The notes: generated from the letters alone by a model not told the origin. A DNA stretch of 64,000 nt from Acidobacteriota bacterium (GCA_003223245.1 QHYI01000129.1:1-64000), one strand, 5' to 3'. Shown: positions 52,497-61,741, numbered from the stretch's first letter. A program made the numbers and translations.

Positions 52497-53588
52497 ATGA
52501 CCGCAAACCCCGTCAAAGTCGGCATTGTGGGCCTTGGCCGCTGGGCCAAAGTCTTGACACGCGCCGCCACAAAGTCCGACAAAATCAAGATCGTTGCCGC
52601 ATTCAGCCGCTCCGAAGAGAAACGCACGGCCTTCGAACAGGACACCGGTGTCCCCACGGTTTCTGACCTGCAAACCATGCTTGCGAATCGCGAGATCGAA
52701 GGAGCCATCCTTACCGTTCCCAACGAGCAGCATTTGCCCGTCGCCGCGGAAGTCGCCAAAGCGCGCAAGCACGTCTACACGGAAAAACCCATTGCCAGCA
52801 CGCTCGAGGAAGGTTTGGAAATCGCCGCGCTCGAAAAAAAATACGCTATCACTGTTACGGTTGGCCACAGCGCCCGCCTGATGGGCGGCATTCGCAAAAT
52901 TCGCGAAGCCATCGACCGCGGCGAACTTGGCCGCATCGCCTTTATGGAAGCGAATTTTTCCAATGAGCGCGCGCTCGAGCTCACGCCCAGAACCTGGCGC
53001 TGGTACAAGCAGCTCGCCCCCGGTGGTCCGCTGTCACAGCTCGCGATTCACCAGTTCGACGTGCTGCATTATCTCGGCGGCGAAATCGTCGAAGCTAGTT
53101 CCGTAGCGTCGAAACTTTCTCCCGTCGGCGCGGAAGTCGACGACCAGTCCATGACGCTACTCCAATTCGCTGACGGCAAAGTCGGCTACGTCGGTTCGTG
53201 CTGGACTTCTCCCGGCGTCTTCGCCGTACGCGTTTTCGGTTCGAAAGGTTTGATGCACTACGAAATCGACTTCGAGACCTGGGACACGCCCGACGAGCTT
53301 CACAAAAAATCCACGCTTTACATCCAGCGCGGCAAGGATGGCTACGCCAAACGTGAAGAGCTAAAAATTCCCGAAAGCGACATGTTCCGCGCCGAACTCG
53401 AAATGTTTGCCGAAAGCTGCCGCACGGGAAAGCCCAGTGAACTTAGCGCCGATAACGGAAACTTTGCGGTTGCTGTTGTTTATGCCGCGCTCCGCTCCAT
53501 CGAGGATAACGGACGAAGAGCGCGCATTGCCGATGTTCTGAAAGAGGCGCAGGAACATGTCGCCGAAAGGATTCACAATGTTGCCTAG
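52497..53588 (+). CDS. Gfo/Idh/MocA family oxidoreductase
   Basis: 363 residues from ATG 52497. NAD(P)-binding domain at the N-terminus with KVGIVGLGRWAKV (GxGxxG), then KHVYTEKPIA (the EKP motif with catalytic Lys) and ATVGHSARLMGG-type GH-x-x-R motif (VGHSARLMGGIRK). The C-terminal sheet domain has GGPLSQLAIHQFDVLHYLGG (H-x-x-D-x-x motif with catalytic His). Oxidises or reduces a sugar or inositol-type substrate. It opens a five-gene operon: its last 11 bp overlap the creatininase-like gene start. No strong Shine-Dalgarno. Confidence 0.9.
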   Translation: MTANPVKVGIVGLGRWAKVLTRAATKSDKIKIVAAFSRSEEKRTAFEQDTGVPTVSDLQTMLANREIEGAILTVPNEQHLPVAAEVAKARKHVYTEKPIASTLEEGLEIAALEKKYAITVTVGHSARLMGGIRKIREAIDRGELGRIAFMEANFSNERALELTPRTWRWYKQLAPGGPLSQLAIHQFDVLHYLGGEIVEASSVASKLSPVGAEVDDQSMTLLQFADGKVGYVGSCWTSPGVFAVRVFGSKGLMHYEIDFETWDTPDELHKKSTLYIQRGKDGYAKREELKIPESDMFRAELEMFAESCRTGKPSELSADNGNFAVAVVYAALRSIEDNGRRARIADVLKEAQEHVAERIHNVA

Positions 53589-54381
53589 CCGCTATATCGT
53601 CGACCTGACGCAGCCGGAAATTGCGGCGCAGCTGAAAAAGCATGCGCTCGTGATTCTTCCGCAGGGCAGTGTCGAGCAGCACGGCCCGCATCTTCCCGCC
53701 GGCACGGACATTTTTGCCGCCAATATCATTGCCCATGCCGTGGCCGAGCGCATGGACGGCCTTGTTCTTCCCGGCGGGCCGCTTGGTGTCACGCCCTTAC
53801 ACATGCCGTTCGAAAGCACGATTACGCTCACTGCCGAAACGTACATGCGCGTGGTCATCGAAACTTGTGCTTCCGTTGCGCAACACGGTGCAAAATATCT
53901 CCTCATTTTGAATTGGCACGAACTGAACATCCCGCCGCTCGGCGTCGCGGCGGAAACGCTTCATCGCAAGCACGGCATGACCGTGCTCACCGTGCAAGCC
54001 TGCTTCGTCGCCGAAGAACTCTTCGGCAAAGAATCGAACGGCCTAACCCACGGCGGCGAAATCGAGGCGCTCGCCGTTCTCGCCTACCGCCCCGAGCTTG
54101 TCCACCTCGACCGCATCGAGAACTCCTCTGACCATGCCCACGGCCACAAAATGGACGCGCTTCGCCGCACGCGCAGCTATCAGCCGGTTTTGACCGACGT
54201 TCGTTCCATCGCTCCCACCGGTTGGTACGGCAGCCCGCAACACGCCACCGTCGAGAAGGCACAACGCATGCTCAACGCCGTCGCGGACTCTATCGCTACA
54301 AAGTCGGCTGAGATTTTCAAACAGCTCGATAAACTGCAGAGCGGCGTCGCCGAAATCAAAACGTTGAGCAAGGCACGCTGA
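53578..54381 (+). CDS. Creatininase-family amidohydrolase
   Basis: 267 residues from ATG 53578. The metal centre is recognisable: LPQGSVEQHGPHLPAGTDIF (Glu, His, Asp) and LILNWHELNIPP, where creatininases normally have N-G-H-x-x-N; here the segment is N-W-H-E-L-N, keeping His and acidic Glu at altered spacing. GGEIEALAVLAYRPELVHLD corresponds to the later Glu-containing stretch. Members hydrolyse cyclic amides or lactams, for example creatinine, or act on formamides. It overlaps the oxidoreductase by 11 bp, and its stop overlaps the cupin ATG (TGATG). Confidence 0.85.
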   Translation: MLPSRYIVDLTQPEIAAQLKKHALVILPQGSVEQHGPHLPAGTDIFAANIIAHAVAERMDGLVLPGGPLGVTPLHMPFESTITLTAETYMRVVIETCASVAQHGAKYLLILNWHELNIPPLGVAAETLHRKHGMTVLTVQACFVAEELFGKESNGLTHGGEIEALAVLAYRPELVHLDRIENSSDHAHGHKMDALRRTRSYQPVLTDVRSIAPTGWYGSPQHATVEKAQRMLNAVADSIATKSAEIFKQLDKLQSGVAEIKTLSKAR

Positions 54382-54779
54382 TGGCGCGCGTCTTTACGCA
54401 AGCCCAAGCGAAGCGCCTCGGTCTTCCTGGCCGCACGGCGCTAGAAATCATCTCCGGCGAAAAAGGCTCGCGTGCCGTGACGCTGCGTCTGGCTGAAATC
54501 CCCGTTCCTCAGCCGGGCGAAATTCCTCGCGGCCCGCACCAGCATTACGATTTCGAGGAATGCATTTACGTTTTGTCCGGCACCGGCACAACATACGCCG
54601 ACAGCGGCGAATTTCCTCTCAAGCCTGGTGACACGCTCCTGATACCGGCAGGCGAAAAGCACGTCACGCGCAACACCGGGACCGAGCCGCTCTTGCTGCT
54701 CTGCTTCTTTCCCGTCGCCGACATGACCAAGGGAACGCAAGAGCACGCCTCTTCTTCCAGCACGTCCCGCAGATCATGA
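54381..54779 (+). CDS. Cupin-domain protein
   Basis: 132 residues, a single cupin barrel. The metal motif is complete: GPHQHYDFEECIYVLSGTG (H-x-H-x(5-6)-E) and PAGEKHVTRNTG (second His motif with G). The N-terminal stretch before the barrel (residues 1-40) is short. Cupins may be isomerases, dioxygenases or ligand sensors, and this one cannot be assigned further. ATG overlaps the creatininase stop; its own stop overlaps the next ATG (ATGA), so the whole operon is coupled. Confidence 0.85.
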   Translation: MARVFTQAQAKRLGLPGRTALEIISGEKGSRAVTLRLAEIPVPQPGEIPRGPHQHYDFEECIYVLSGTGTTYADSGEFPLKPGDTLLIPAGEKHVTRNTGTEPLLLLCFFPVADMTKGTQEHASSSSTSRRS

Positions 54780-55756
54780 CCATCGACGTGCTCTGCCTGC
54801 GCCCCGAGGCGGATTTTCTGCGCGCGGGCGTGACGCCCCCGGGCGCACTAAGAGTTGCCTACCGCGCTCCTGACGATCCCGATGTTCCAGCGCTGATGCG
54901 GCAAGCTCGCGCTCTGGTCATTCCGGCCGTCGGGCGTAAGCTTGCCCCAGCGACGTTTGAAAAAACATCCGTAAAATTTGTCCAAGTCACCGGCGCGGGC
55001 CTCGACCGTCTGGACTTGAAGTTGATGAAAGGCCTTGGCATCGCCGTGTCCAATGTTCCGGGTGGCAGCAACCAAGCCGTCGCAGCATACGTCGTCGCTG
55101 CTGCGACCGTTCTTCTTCGCCGCTTCGCCTGGGCTGATGCGGAAATTCGCATTGGCCGTTACCGCGAATTTCGCGCCAAAATGCTCGCAGACAATCTTTC
55201 CGGGCTTGACGGCCTCACCGCCGGTGTTGTGGGTCTAGGCGTGATCGGTTTGGCCGTTGCCGAAGCTCTTCACAAAAATGGTTGCAATATTATTTATTTC
55301 GATCCCACTCTGCGCGACCTGAAAGCGGCCGCATCGTTCGGCGCAAAAGCCGTCTCGCTCGATGAGTTGCTGAAGATCGCCGATGTCGTCACCTTGCACG
55401 TTCCGCTGCTTCCATCCACGCTAGGTCTCATTGGTGCGCGGGAACTCGCGCTGATGAAACGCGGCACGATTCTTATCCAGGCTTCGCGCGGCGGCATCGT
55501 CGATGAGACCGCCCTCGCCGCTGCCCTCAACTCCGGCCATGTCGGCGGCGCTGGAGTCGATGTTTTCTCCTCCGAGCCTCCCGCCGCTGACAATCCGCTC
55601 CTCGCCCTCTCAGGCGATGCTGCCCGGCGCGTCCTTCTCACGCCACACATCGCTGGCGTTACGCGGCAGGCCTCCGCTTTCCTTTTTCGTTCCGCTTGGA
55701 GCAATATCGAGCGCGTGCTAATCGCCAATGAGCCGCCGCTCCATCGCGCTTGCTGA
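54776..55756 (+). CDS. D-2-hydroxyacid dehydrogenase (NAD-dependent)
   Basis: 326 residues. Substrate domain, then the NAD domain with GVVGLGVIGLAVAEALHKNG (GxGxxG) and downstream Asp for NAD. Catalytic residues: Arg in ILIQASRGGIVDE, Glu in VDVFSSEPPAADN and His in VLLTPHIAGVTRQ. It interconverts 2-keto and D-2-hydroxy acids; the closest types are glyoxylate/hydroxypyruvate reductases and phosphoglycerate dehydrogenases. Fourth gene of the operon. It overlaps the cupin by ATGA and the symporter by 29 bp. Confidence 0.9.
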   Translation: MTIDVLCLRPEADFLRAGVTPPGALRVAYRAPDDPDVPALMRQARALVIPAVGRKLAPATFEKTSVKFVQVTGAGLDRLDLKLMKGLGIAVSNVPGGSNQAVAAYVVAAATVLLRRFAWADAEIRIGRYREFRAKMLADNLSGLDGLTAGVVGLGVIGLAVAEALHKNGCNIIYFDPTLRDLKAAASFGAKAVSLDELLKIADVVTLHVPLLPSTLGLIGARELALMKRGTILIQASRGGIVDETALAAALNSGHVGGAGVDVFSSEPPAADNPLLALSGDAARRVLLTPHIAGVTRQASAFLFRSAWSNIERVLIANEPPLHRAC

Positions 55757-57122
55757 GGTGCAAAGTGAACCAGCCCCCAACGCACCCGCTGCTCTTCTTA
55801 CCCAGCCAGGAGCAGCCCGCGTGACGGCCGCCAAACCGACCGCCCGCAAGCCTTGGTACGCCATCCTTTATGTTCAAGTCCTCATCGCCATCGCTGTCGG
55901 TATTCTCGTCGGCTACTTCGCTCCAAAAACAGGGATCGCTCTCAAACCGCTTGGCGATGCGTTTGTCGGCCTCATTCGTATGATGATCGCGCCGGTGATT
56001 TTTTGCGTGATCGTGCAAGGCATCGCGGGAATGGCCGACATCAAGAAAGTCGGCAAGGTCGGCATCAAAACGTTGATTTATTTCGAAGCGGTCTCGACGC
56101 TCGCGCTGCTCATCGGCATCGTCGTCGCAGTTGCGATTCATCCGGGCGTGGGACTCAACATCAATCCCGCAACGCTCGATCCCAAAGCCGCCGCGGTTTA
56201 CGTGGGCCGTGCCAAAGAAACCGGTTTCATTCCGTTTCTTCTCAACTTTATTCCGCGCACGTTTGTGGAAGCCTTCTCCGGTGGCGAAGTTCCTCAGGTT
56301 CTTCTTGTTTCCATCCTGACCGGTTTCGCCATCGCTCCTCTCGGCGAATTGGGCGCTCGCGCTCTCCGCGCTGTCGAAGTCGCCAACAAGGTAGTCTTCG
56401 CGATCATTCGGATCATCATCCGAACCGCACCGCTTGGCGCGCTTGGTGGCATGGCTTTCACCGTCGGCAGTTACGGCATGGCCTCGCTTTCGAATCTCGT
56501 CAAGCTGATCGGCACGTTCTATCTCACCAGCGTGATCTTCGTTGTCTTCGTTCTCGGCTCGATCGCTTGGTGGGCGGGCTTTTCCATCTTTCGCTTCATC
56601 GCCTATCTCAAAGATGAACTGCTCATCGTGCTCGGCACCAGCTCTTCGGAAACCGTCTTGCCTGACATGATGCGCAAGCTCGAAGGCCTCGGTGCGTCGC
56701 GTTCCGTGGTCGGTCTGGTCTTTCCCACTGGCTACGTCTTCAACACCGACGGCACCAACATTTACCTCACGCTCTCCGCGTTGTTCCTCGCGCAAGCCAC
56801 CGGCACGCACCTCACCTTCAATCAAATGACCGGCATCTTGCTTTTTGCGCTGATCGCTTCAAAAGGGGGTTCCGGCGTCACCGGCACCGGCTTCGTCACT
56901 CTCGCCGCGATTCTTGCCGCGGTTCCCGCAATCCCTGTGCAAGGACTTGCGTTACTGGTGGGGATCGAAAAATTCATGAGCGAATGCCGCGCCCTCACCA
57001 ATGTCGTCGGCAACGGCGTCGCTACGCTGGTCGTCAGCCGTTGGCAAGGCGAACTCGACTCGGCCAAACTCCGCGAAGTCATGTCGCACCCCTCCGAGCT
57101 CGCCGCCCCGCCCGCCGCTTAA
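55728..57122 (+). CDS. dctA: Dicarboxylate/amino-acid:cation symporter (DctA/GltP type)
   Basis: 464 residues. An N-terminal cytoplasmic segment rich in Ala/Pro (~1-42) precedes the DAACS core of eight TM helices: WYAILYVQVLIAIAVGILVG, MIAPVIFCVIVQGIAGM, the serine-rich reentrant loop GTSSSETVLPDMM, FPTGYVFNTDGTNIYLTLSA (the TxxxNxDGT substrate and cation site) and GIEKFMSECRALTNVVGNGV. Imports C4-dicarboxylates or acidic amino acids with protons or sodium. The start overlaps the preceding dehydrogenase by 29 bp, completing the operon. The long N-terminal extension is unusual for DctA. Confidence 0.92.
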   Translation: MSRRSIALAEVQSEPAPNAPAALLTQPGAARVTAAKPTARKPWYAILYVQVLIAIAVGILVGYFAPKTGIALKPLGDAFVGLIRMMIAPVIFCVIVQGIAGMADIKKVGKVGIKTLIYFEAVSTLALLIGIVVAVAIHPGVGLNINPATLDPKAAAVYVGRAKETGFIPFLLNFIPRTFVEAFSGGEVPQVLLVSILTGFAIAPLGELGARALRAVEVANKVVFAIIRIIIRTAPLGALGGMAFTVGSYGMASLSNLVKLIGTFYLTSVIFVVFVLGSIAWWAGFSIFRFIAYLKDELLIVLGTSSSETVLPDMMRKLEGLGASRSVVGLVFPTGYVFNTDGTNIYLTLSALFLAQATGTHLTFNQMTGILLFALIASKGGSGVTGTGFVTLAAILAAVPAIPVQGLALLVGIEKFMSECRALTNVVGNGVATLVVSRWQGELDSAKLREVMSHPSELAAPPAA

Positions 57123-57216
57123 TGACTTGGTTCCCGTAGAGCTCGATATCGAGATTCCGGGAAGCGGTCGGAACATCACGCTCTTTGGCCTTGAAACGCT
57201 CTGAAATGGAAATCGG

Positions 57217-57816
57217 TTACTTCCGTGAATTCAGGCAGGACATCGCGCTGACCTTTTCTTCGGGCGTTTCGTAGCTTTTGCCGTTCGCATCTTTCATCGA
57301 CAGAAACACCCAGTCGCTGTTTTCTTCCGCAGTCCGGCTGAAGTCAAAAATGTAGGTTTCACTGCGGCTGATCTGGTAAGTCATCGTGCGCATCAGGATC
57401 GGATACACATTCTTCGTCGTGTCTTCCAGGGGTTGCCCGCACCGTGCCAGCAGGTGCTCTGGAGTCACGCTGGCTATCGCTTGCTCCTGTCTTCTCTCTC
57501 GTTTTTCGCTGAACCAGGCAAACGCGCGCTGCGCCACGGTGACCACCACGACCAAACCGGCAATCGTTCCCACAACCATCAGCCACACGTGTTTGGTTTG
57601 TTTCAGAAATCCCACAAAATCGGATGCCGGCGAAAATTCGCCTCTCGGGGATTCCGGCGAAACCGTCACCGGAGAGTATGGCAATGCCTTCGGAGTTCCA
57701 GCAGATGCTTTACCCGCCAGAGACTGCGCAATCTCTTTCGCTTCGGCCTGCCGCTCTGCTACGGCGGCTGGCGTCTCCCTGGAAGAGGAGCGTTCTCCTT
57801 GCTTTGTCTCGTCCAT
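57217..57816 (-). CDS. Single-TM membrane protein, uncharacterised
   Basis: 199 residues from ATG 57816 (GGCAGGAG upstream; a longer frame to 58044 lacks protein-like features). An acidic and Ser/Pro-rich cytoplasmic half (ETPAAVAERQAEAKEIAQSL), one TM helix (HVWLMVVGTIAGLVVVVTVA, ~70-90), a basic stop (FSEKRERRQE) and an extracytoplasmic domain (TPEHLLARCGQPLEDTTKNV; YQISRSETYIFDFSRTAEEN) ending in a Cys-containing tail. No family recognised. Convergent with dctA, 94 bp apart. Confidence 0.65.
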   Translation of the reverse strand: MDETKQGERSSSRETPAAVAERQAEAKEIAQSLAGKASAGTPKALPYSPVTVSPESPRGEFSPASDFVGFLKQTKHVWLMVVGTIAGLVVVVTVAQRAFAWFSEKRERRQEQAIASVTPEHLLARCGQPLEDTTKNVYPILMRTMTYQISRSETYIFDFSRTAEENSDWVFLSMKDANGKSYETPEEKVSAMSCLNSRK

Positions 57817-58179
57817 GATCTCCTGCCTTTCGGGCTGTGCTTTCATCTTGGCGCGGGAATTCTCAAGCCGGCGCACATTTTTATGGAATATTCCCAGACA
57901 GTTAACTAGCTGCACTTTCGCACAGGTCTCCCGAGCAACCCCCTGCGCTTGGTGATGGCGGTCACCTACCCCGGTATCTTTCACCGCTGCATCTGTCCAC
58001 CAATGCTCGCATACGGTCTTTGGAACTGACGGAGGTTTGGCCATGCCTCTCCACCGGTTGGTGCATCTTATCGAATCACATTCTAGGGAGCTGGCAAGCG
58101 AACTTCTGCATCGTACTCACCAGTCTCCGCATCTCACTTCTTTCAGCAAAGCTCCAGATCATGAGTTTCGGCAGCGCGT

Positions 58180-58344
58180 ATGACGCGCACCGAAGCAGAT
58201 ATTGCGCGGCAATATTCCGAGATTGGCGCGCGCCGTTACCGCCAGGGAGTGCTTCTGAAGCGAACCGCTCTGGGCCATCTGCCTGACGAAAGACAACCTT
58301 TGGGATTGTCTGGGCCGCGAGTCGTGGCCTGGTTTCGAACTTGA
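58180..58344 (+). CDS. Possible 54-residue protein
   Basis: MTRTEADIARQYSEIGARRY and then RQGVLLKRTALGHLPDERQP to WFRT. Basic and helical, codon use looks coding-like, but there is no ribosome site and no recognised family. It may be a remnant together with the next short frame; the region 57817-58619 otherwise holds no clear gene, and the opposite strand is open too. Confidence 0.25.
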   Translation: MTRTEADIARQYSEIGARRYRQGVLLKRTALGHLPDERQPLGLSGPRVVAWFRT

Positions 58345-58363
58345 GGTGCTTGCGGAGCATGAC

Positions 58364-58471
58364 ATGTTCCGCAGAATCGATCATTTCTTCAACCGCGCCG
58401 CCTATTATGCCGCGCGCGGCTTCGGACAAGCCGAACGCGCCGAAGAAGCTATCGCCGTGGCGGTAAGTTAA
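58364..58471 (+). CDS. Possible 35-residue protein or gene 3' end
   Basis: Frame reads MFRRIDHFFNRAAYYAARGF and GQAERAEEAIAVAVS; the same frame is open back to about 58258 without a start. The helical, Ala-rich C-terminus looks protein-like and could be the end of a degraded gene. Confidence is low because no homologue is recognised. Confidence 0.25.
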   Translation: MFRRIDHFFNRAAYYAARGFGQAERAEEAIAVAVS

Positions 58472-58619
58472 CTCGCGATTCTCTCGCATTGGCGCCTCTG
58501 CTTCGAAGCTCGCCTGCTTAACGAGCTCCCACAGTCTGTTCCCTCATGCCTCCAGTCCAGTAGTAGAATCTCGTCCTGCTTTTCGTTTCGAGCGGAGCCG
58601 AAGCGTCGCGGAGGCAACC

Positions 58620-61391
58620 ATGAAGGAAAATCTTAGAGCCATCCCTTGGTTCGCAGTAATTGCGTTGATGTTGGCTGCTACCGCACTCGGCGATCCGCCG
58701 CTGGCGGTGAAAAACTTGCGCTGCGAATACAAAACGGATCCGCTGGGGATCGACGTGCTTAAACCGCGCCTGAGTTGGGAGTTGGTCAGCGGTGAAAGGG
58801 AAGTGTTGCAGACCAGCTACGAAATCCGCGTGGCCGCCTCCGAGGCGGATCTCGCAAAAGGGAGATTGGTTTGGCATAGCGGCAAGCAATCTTCGGACGC
58901 CTCGAACCAGGTGGAGTACGGCGGGCCCACGCTCGAGAGCCGCAAGATTTATTCCTGGCAGGTGCGAGTCGCCGACAACCACGGACATTTATCCGATTGG
59001 AGCGCGATCGCGCATTGGGAAATGGGACTGCTCGAACCTGCGGATTGGAAAGCGAAATGGATTACACCCGATCTCATCGAGGATGAGACGAAATCGAATC
59101 CCGTGCCGCTTTTGCGCCGGGAATTCTCTGTGAACAAGAAAGTGGAGCATGCCCGCTTGTACGCAACCGCCATGGGGCTCTACGAAATGTCGCTCAACGG
59201 CAAACGCGTCGGGCATGAATATTTCACGCCCGGATGGACTTCCTACGACTTTCGCTATCAATACCAGACCTACGACGTGACCGGCTTGTTGAAAAACCGC
59301 GCGAATTGCCTCGCGGCCATGCTGGGCGACGGCTGGTTCCGCGGCAGGTTGGCGTGGAACCCCAAGAACAACCGGAACCACTATGGCAAGAAGCTGGCTC
59401 TCCTCGCGCAAGTCGTTATCACTTACACAGACGGCACACAACAAATCCTCGCTACCGATGACCAATGGAAATCCAAGACCGGTCCGGTGCTCCTGTCGGA
59501 CATTTATGACGGCGAAACTTACGACGCGCGGCTCGAACAAGCGGGCTGGAATGAAGCGGCTTTCAACGACCGAGACTGGAAGTCGGTGACCATAATGGAA
59601 CCTCCAAAGGCAAAACTGGTAGCTTCGGCAGGACCTCCAGTTGAAGCCATCGAGGAAATCACGCCGGTAAAAGTCTTGAAGACGCCTGAGGGCGACACGG
59701 TTCTCGACATGGGGCAGAACATGGTGGGCTGGATCCGATTTAAAGTGAGCGCGCCGGCCGGAACCACTATCATACTCCGCCACGCCGAAGTGCTCGACAA
59801 AGCAGGGAATTTCTATACGGCAAATTTGCGCTCGGCCAAGCAAACGATTCGGTACACCGCGAAAGGCCAAGGAACCGAAACCTTCCAACCGTATTTCACT
59901 TTTCAGGGATTTCGTTATGTTGCCGTCAGCGGCTGGCCCGGTGAAGTAAACCCGCAGGATTTTACGGGCGTTGTCGTGCATTCGGCCATCGCGAGGACAG
60001 GGTCGTTCGAGACTTCCAATCCTCTGCTGGACCAGTTGCAGCACAACATTATTTGGGGACAGAAAGGGAATTTTCTCGATGTGCCCACGGACTGCCCGCA
60101 GCGCGATGAGCGCCTGGGCTGGACCGGCGACGCGCAGGTTTTTGCGCGCACTGCTTCGTTCAATCACGATACCGCCGCGTTTTACACCAAGTGGCTGAAA
60201 GACGTGGCGCTCGATCAAGAAGGCGATGGCGCCGTGCCCTACGTGGTTCCCAACGTTTTGTCGCATACAACGCGCAAGGGAGAAGCGGCGTCGGCGGGAT
60301 GGGCGGATGTAGCGGTGATAGTTCCTTGGGTCGTGTATCAGTCGTTTGGCGACAAGCGAATTTTGGAGGAGCAATACCCGAGCATGAAGGCTTGGGTGGA
60401 GTACATGCGCCGGCAGGCAGGAGAGAAATACATTTGGAGCAACGGGTTCAGCTTTGGAGATTGGCTCGCCTTCGCCACGACCCGCTCGGATTATCCGGGC
60501 GCAACCACGGACAAGGATTTGATTCAGACGGCGTATTTCGCTCGCTCGACGGCGCTGCTCGCAAAAACCGCTGAAGTCCTCGGCAAAAAGGAAGATCCGG
60601 CCGAATACTTGTCGTTGGAAGAGAAGATCAAGAGCGCGTTTCAAAAAGAATTTGTGACTCCCAACGGCAGGCTCGCGTCGAATACGCAGACGGCTTACGC
60701 TCTTGCGCTCGAATTCGACTTGCTTCCGCAAGAGCAACGTGCACAGGCGGCGGCAAGGCTTGCTGCCGACGTTAAGAAATTTGGCCATCTCACCACCGGA
60801 TTTTTGGGCACGCCTTTGTTGTGCCAAGTTTTGAGCGATTACGGTTATCTCGATCTCGCGTACATGCTGCTCAACCGCACCGAATATCCTTCCTGGCTGT
60901 ACCCCGTGACCAGAGGTGCGACCACCATTTGGGAACGCTGGGACGGCATCAAGGCCGACGGTACTTTTCAAGATTCTGGGATGAATTCCTTCAACCATTA
61001 CGCCTACGGTGCCATCGGCGATTGGATGTACCGCGTCGTTGCGGGCATTGAGCTCGACGAAGCGCAGCCCGGTTACAAACACATTCTGATCCAACCGCAA
61101 GCCGGTGGCGGGCTGACCTTCGCGAACGCTTCGGTCGATAGCATGTACGGCCGCGTGGCGTCCGGCTGGAAAATCGCCGACGGCAAATTCACGCTGAACG
61201 TCGAAGTCCCGCCGAATACCACAGCCACAGTCCGTCTGCCAAAAGCCAAGCTCGAGCAAGTCACCGAAGGGCAAAAGCCGCTCGCCGGCCGCACGGACCT
61301 TATTGGCGCGCGGCAAGCCGGCGACGCCGTGCTTGTCGACGTCGGCTCGGGCCACTATATCTTCGAGATGATCCCGGCCAACTCGAACTAA
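58620..61391 (+). CDS. Alpha-L-rhamnosidase, GH78
   Basis: 923 residues. Signal peptide (IPWFAVIALMLAATALG), so secreted. N-terminal beta domains (VKNLRCEYKTDPLGIDVLKP; WQVRVADNHGHLSDWS; jelly-roll region DWKAKWITPDL...YATAMGLYEMSLNGKRVG) precede the (alpha/alpha)6 catalytic barrel. The GH78 catalytic block is DCPQRDERLGWTGDAQVF (residues ~485-502, with the acidic Asp/Glu pair) and the later GATTIWERWDGI Glu. The C-terminal beta domain has YGRVASGWKIADGKFTLNVE. It releases rhamnose from polysaccharides or glycosides such as pectin rhamnogalacturonan. No other GH genes adjoin, so it is a single secreted enzyme. Confidence 0.94.
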   Translation: MKENLRAIPWFAVIALMLAATALGDPPLAVKNLRCEYKTDPLGIDVLKPRLSWELVSGEREVLQTSYEIRVAASEADLAKGRLVWHSGKQSSDASNQVEYGGPTLESRKIYSWQVRVADNHGHLSDWSAIAHWEMGLLEPADWKAKWITPDLIEDETKSNPVPLLRREFSVNKKVEHARLYATAMGLYEMSLNGKRVGHEYFTPGWTSYDFRYQYQTYDVTGLLKNRANCLAAMLGDGWFRGRLAWNPKNNRNHYGKKLALLAQVVITYTDGTQQILATDDQWKSKTGPVLLSDIYDGETYDARLEQAGWNEAAFNDRDWKSVTIMEPPKAKLVASAGPPVEAIEEITPVKVLKTPEGDTVLDMGQNMVGWIRFKVSAPAGTTIILRHAEVLDKAGNFYTANLRSAKQTIRYTAKGQGTETFQPYFTFQGFRYVAVSGWPGEVNPQDFTGVVVHSAIARTGSFETSNPLLDQLQHNIIWGQKGNFLDVPTDCPQRDERLGWTGDAQVFARTASFNHDTAAFYTKWLKDVALDQEGDGAVPYVVPNVLSHTTRKGEAASAGWADVAVIVPWVVYQSFGDKRILEEQYPSMKAWVEYMRRQAGEKYIWSNGFSFGDWLAFATTRSDYPGATTDKDLIQTAYFARSTALLAKTAEVLGKKEDPAEYLSLEEKIKSAFQKEFVTPNGRLASNTQTAYALALEFDLLPQEQRAQAAARLAADVKKFGHLTTGFLGTPLLCQVLSDYGYLDLAYMLLNRTEYPSWLYPVTRGATTIWERWDGIKADGTFQDSGMNSFNHYAYGAIGDWMYRVVAGIELDEAQPGYKHILIQPQAGGGLTFANASVDSMYGRVASGWKIADGKFTLNVEVPPNTTATVRLPKAKLEQVTEGQKPLAGRTDLIGARQAGDAVLVDVGSGHYIFEMIPANSN

Positions 61392-61597
61392 ATCGGCGCC
61401 CGGAGACAATTTCGAAATTGCACGCTCCGACAATACGGTCGTGGCAGGCCCTTCGCTGGTTTTGCGTCCCGGCGCTAACCGAGCAAAACCCGTGTTTTCC
61501 CGGCACTCTTCTGTCTCAACGCTCTGACCATTGTTGAATATCGCAACTACTGGCACTCGGAATTCTTCGCTGCTCGCCTGAGCGGTACAATAAAGAC

Positions 61598-61741
61598 ATG
61601 CGGCGCAAGATCTTTTGGACCGTGTTCATCGCGCTCGGTATGCTCGCGGATGTGACCCTGCCCCTTCTGTGGAGCCTAATCGCTACCATTCCCATTGGCA
61701 TCCTGAGCTGGTGGGTGGCCTACCGCAGTGATTGGTTTTGA
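61598..61741 (+). CDS. Small membrane protein, 47 residues
   Basis: MRRKIFWTVFIALGMLADVT followed by LPLLWSLIATIPIGILSWWV and AYRSDWF. Two hydrophobic segments with a basic N-terminus (positive-inside) and Trp-rich end. The residue composition is coding-like and it sits in an otherwise empty 545-bp gap. A small inner-membrane protein of unknown role, seen in similar form in acidobacteria as far as I recall. No strong ribosome site. Confidence 0.55.
   Translation: MRRKIFWTVFIALGMLADVTLPLLWSLIATIPIGILSWWVAYRSDWF

Noticed and set aside
55659-56825. 388-codon antisense frame over the DctA gene
   Set aside because: Glu/Asp/Arg-rich shadow sequence typical for the complement of membrane-protein codons.
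58989-61556. 855-codon open frame antisense to the GH78 gene
   Set aside because: No domain, composition of a reverse-complement shadow (Arg/Val/His rich), and the plus strand clearly encodes a complete rhamnosidase.
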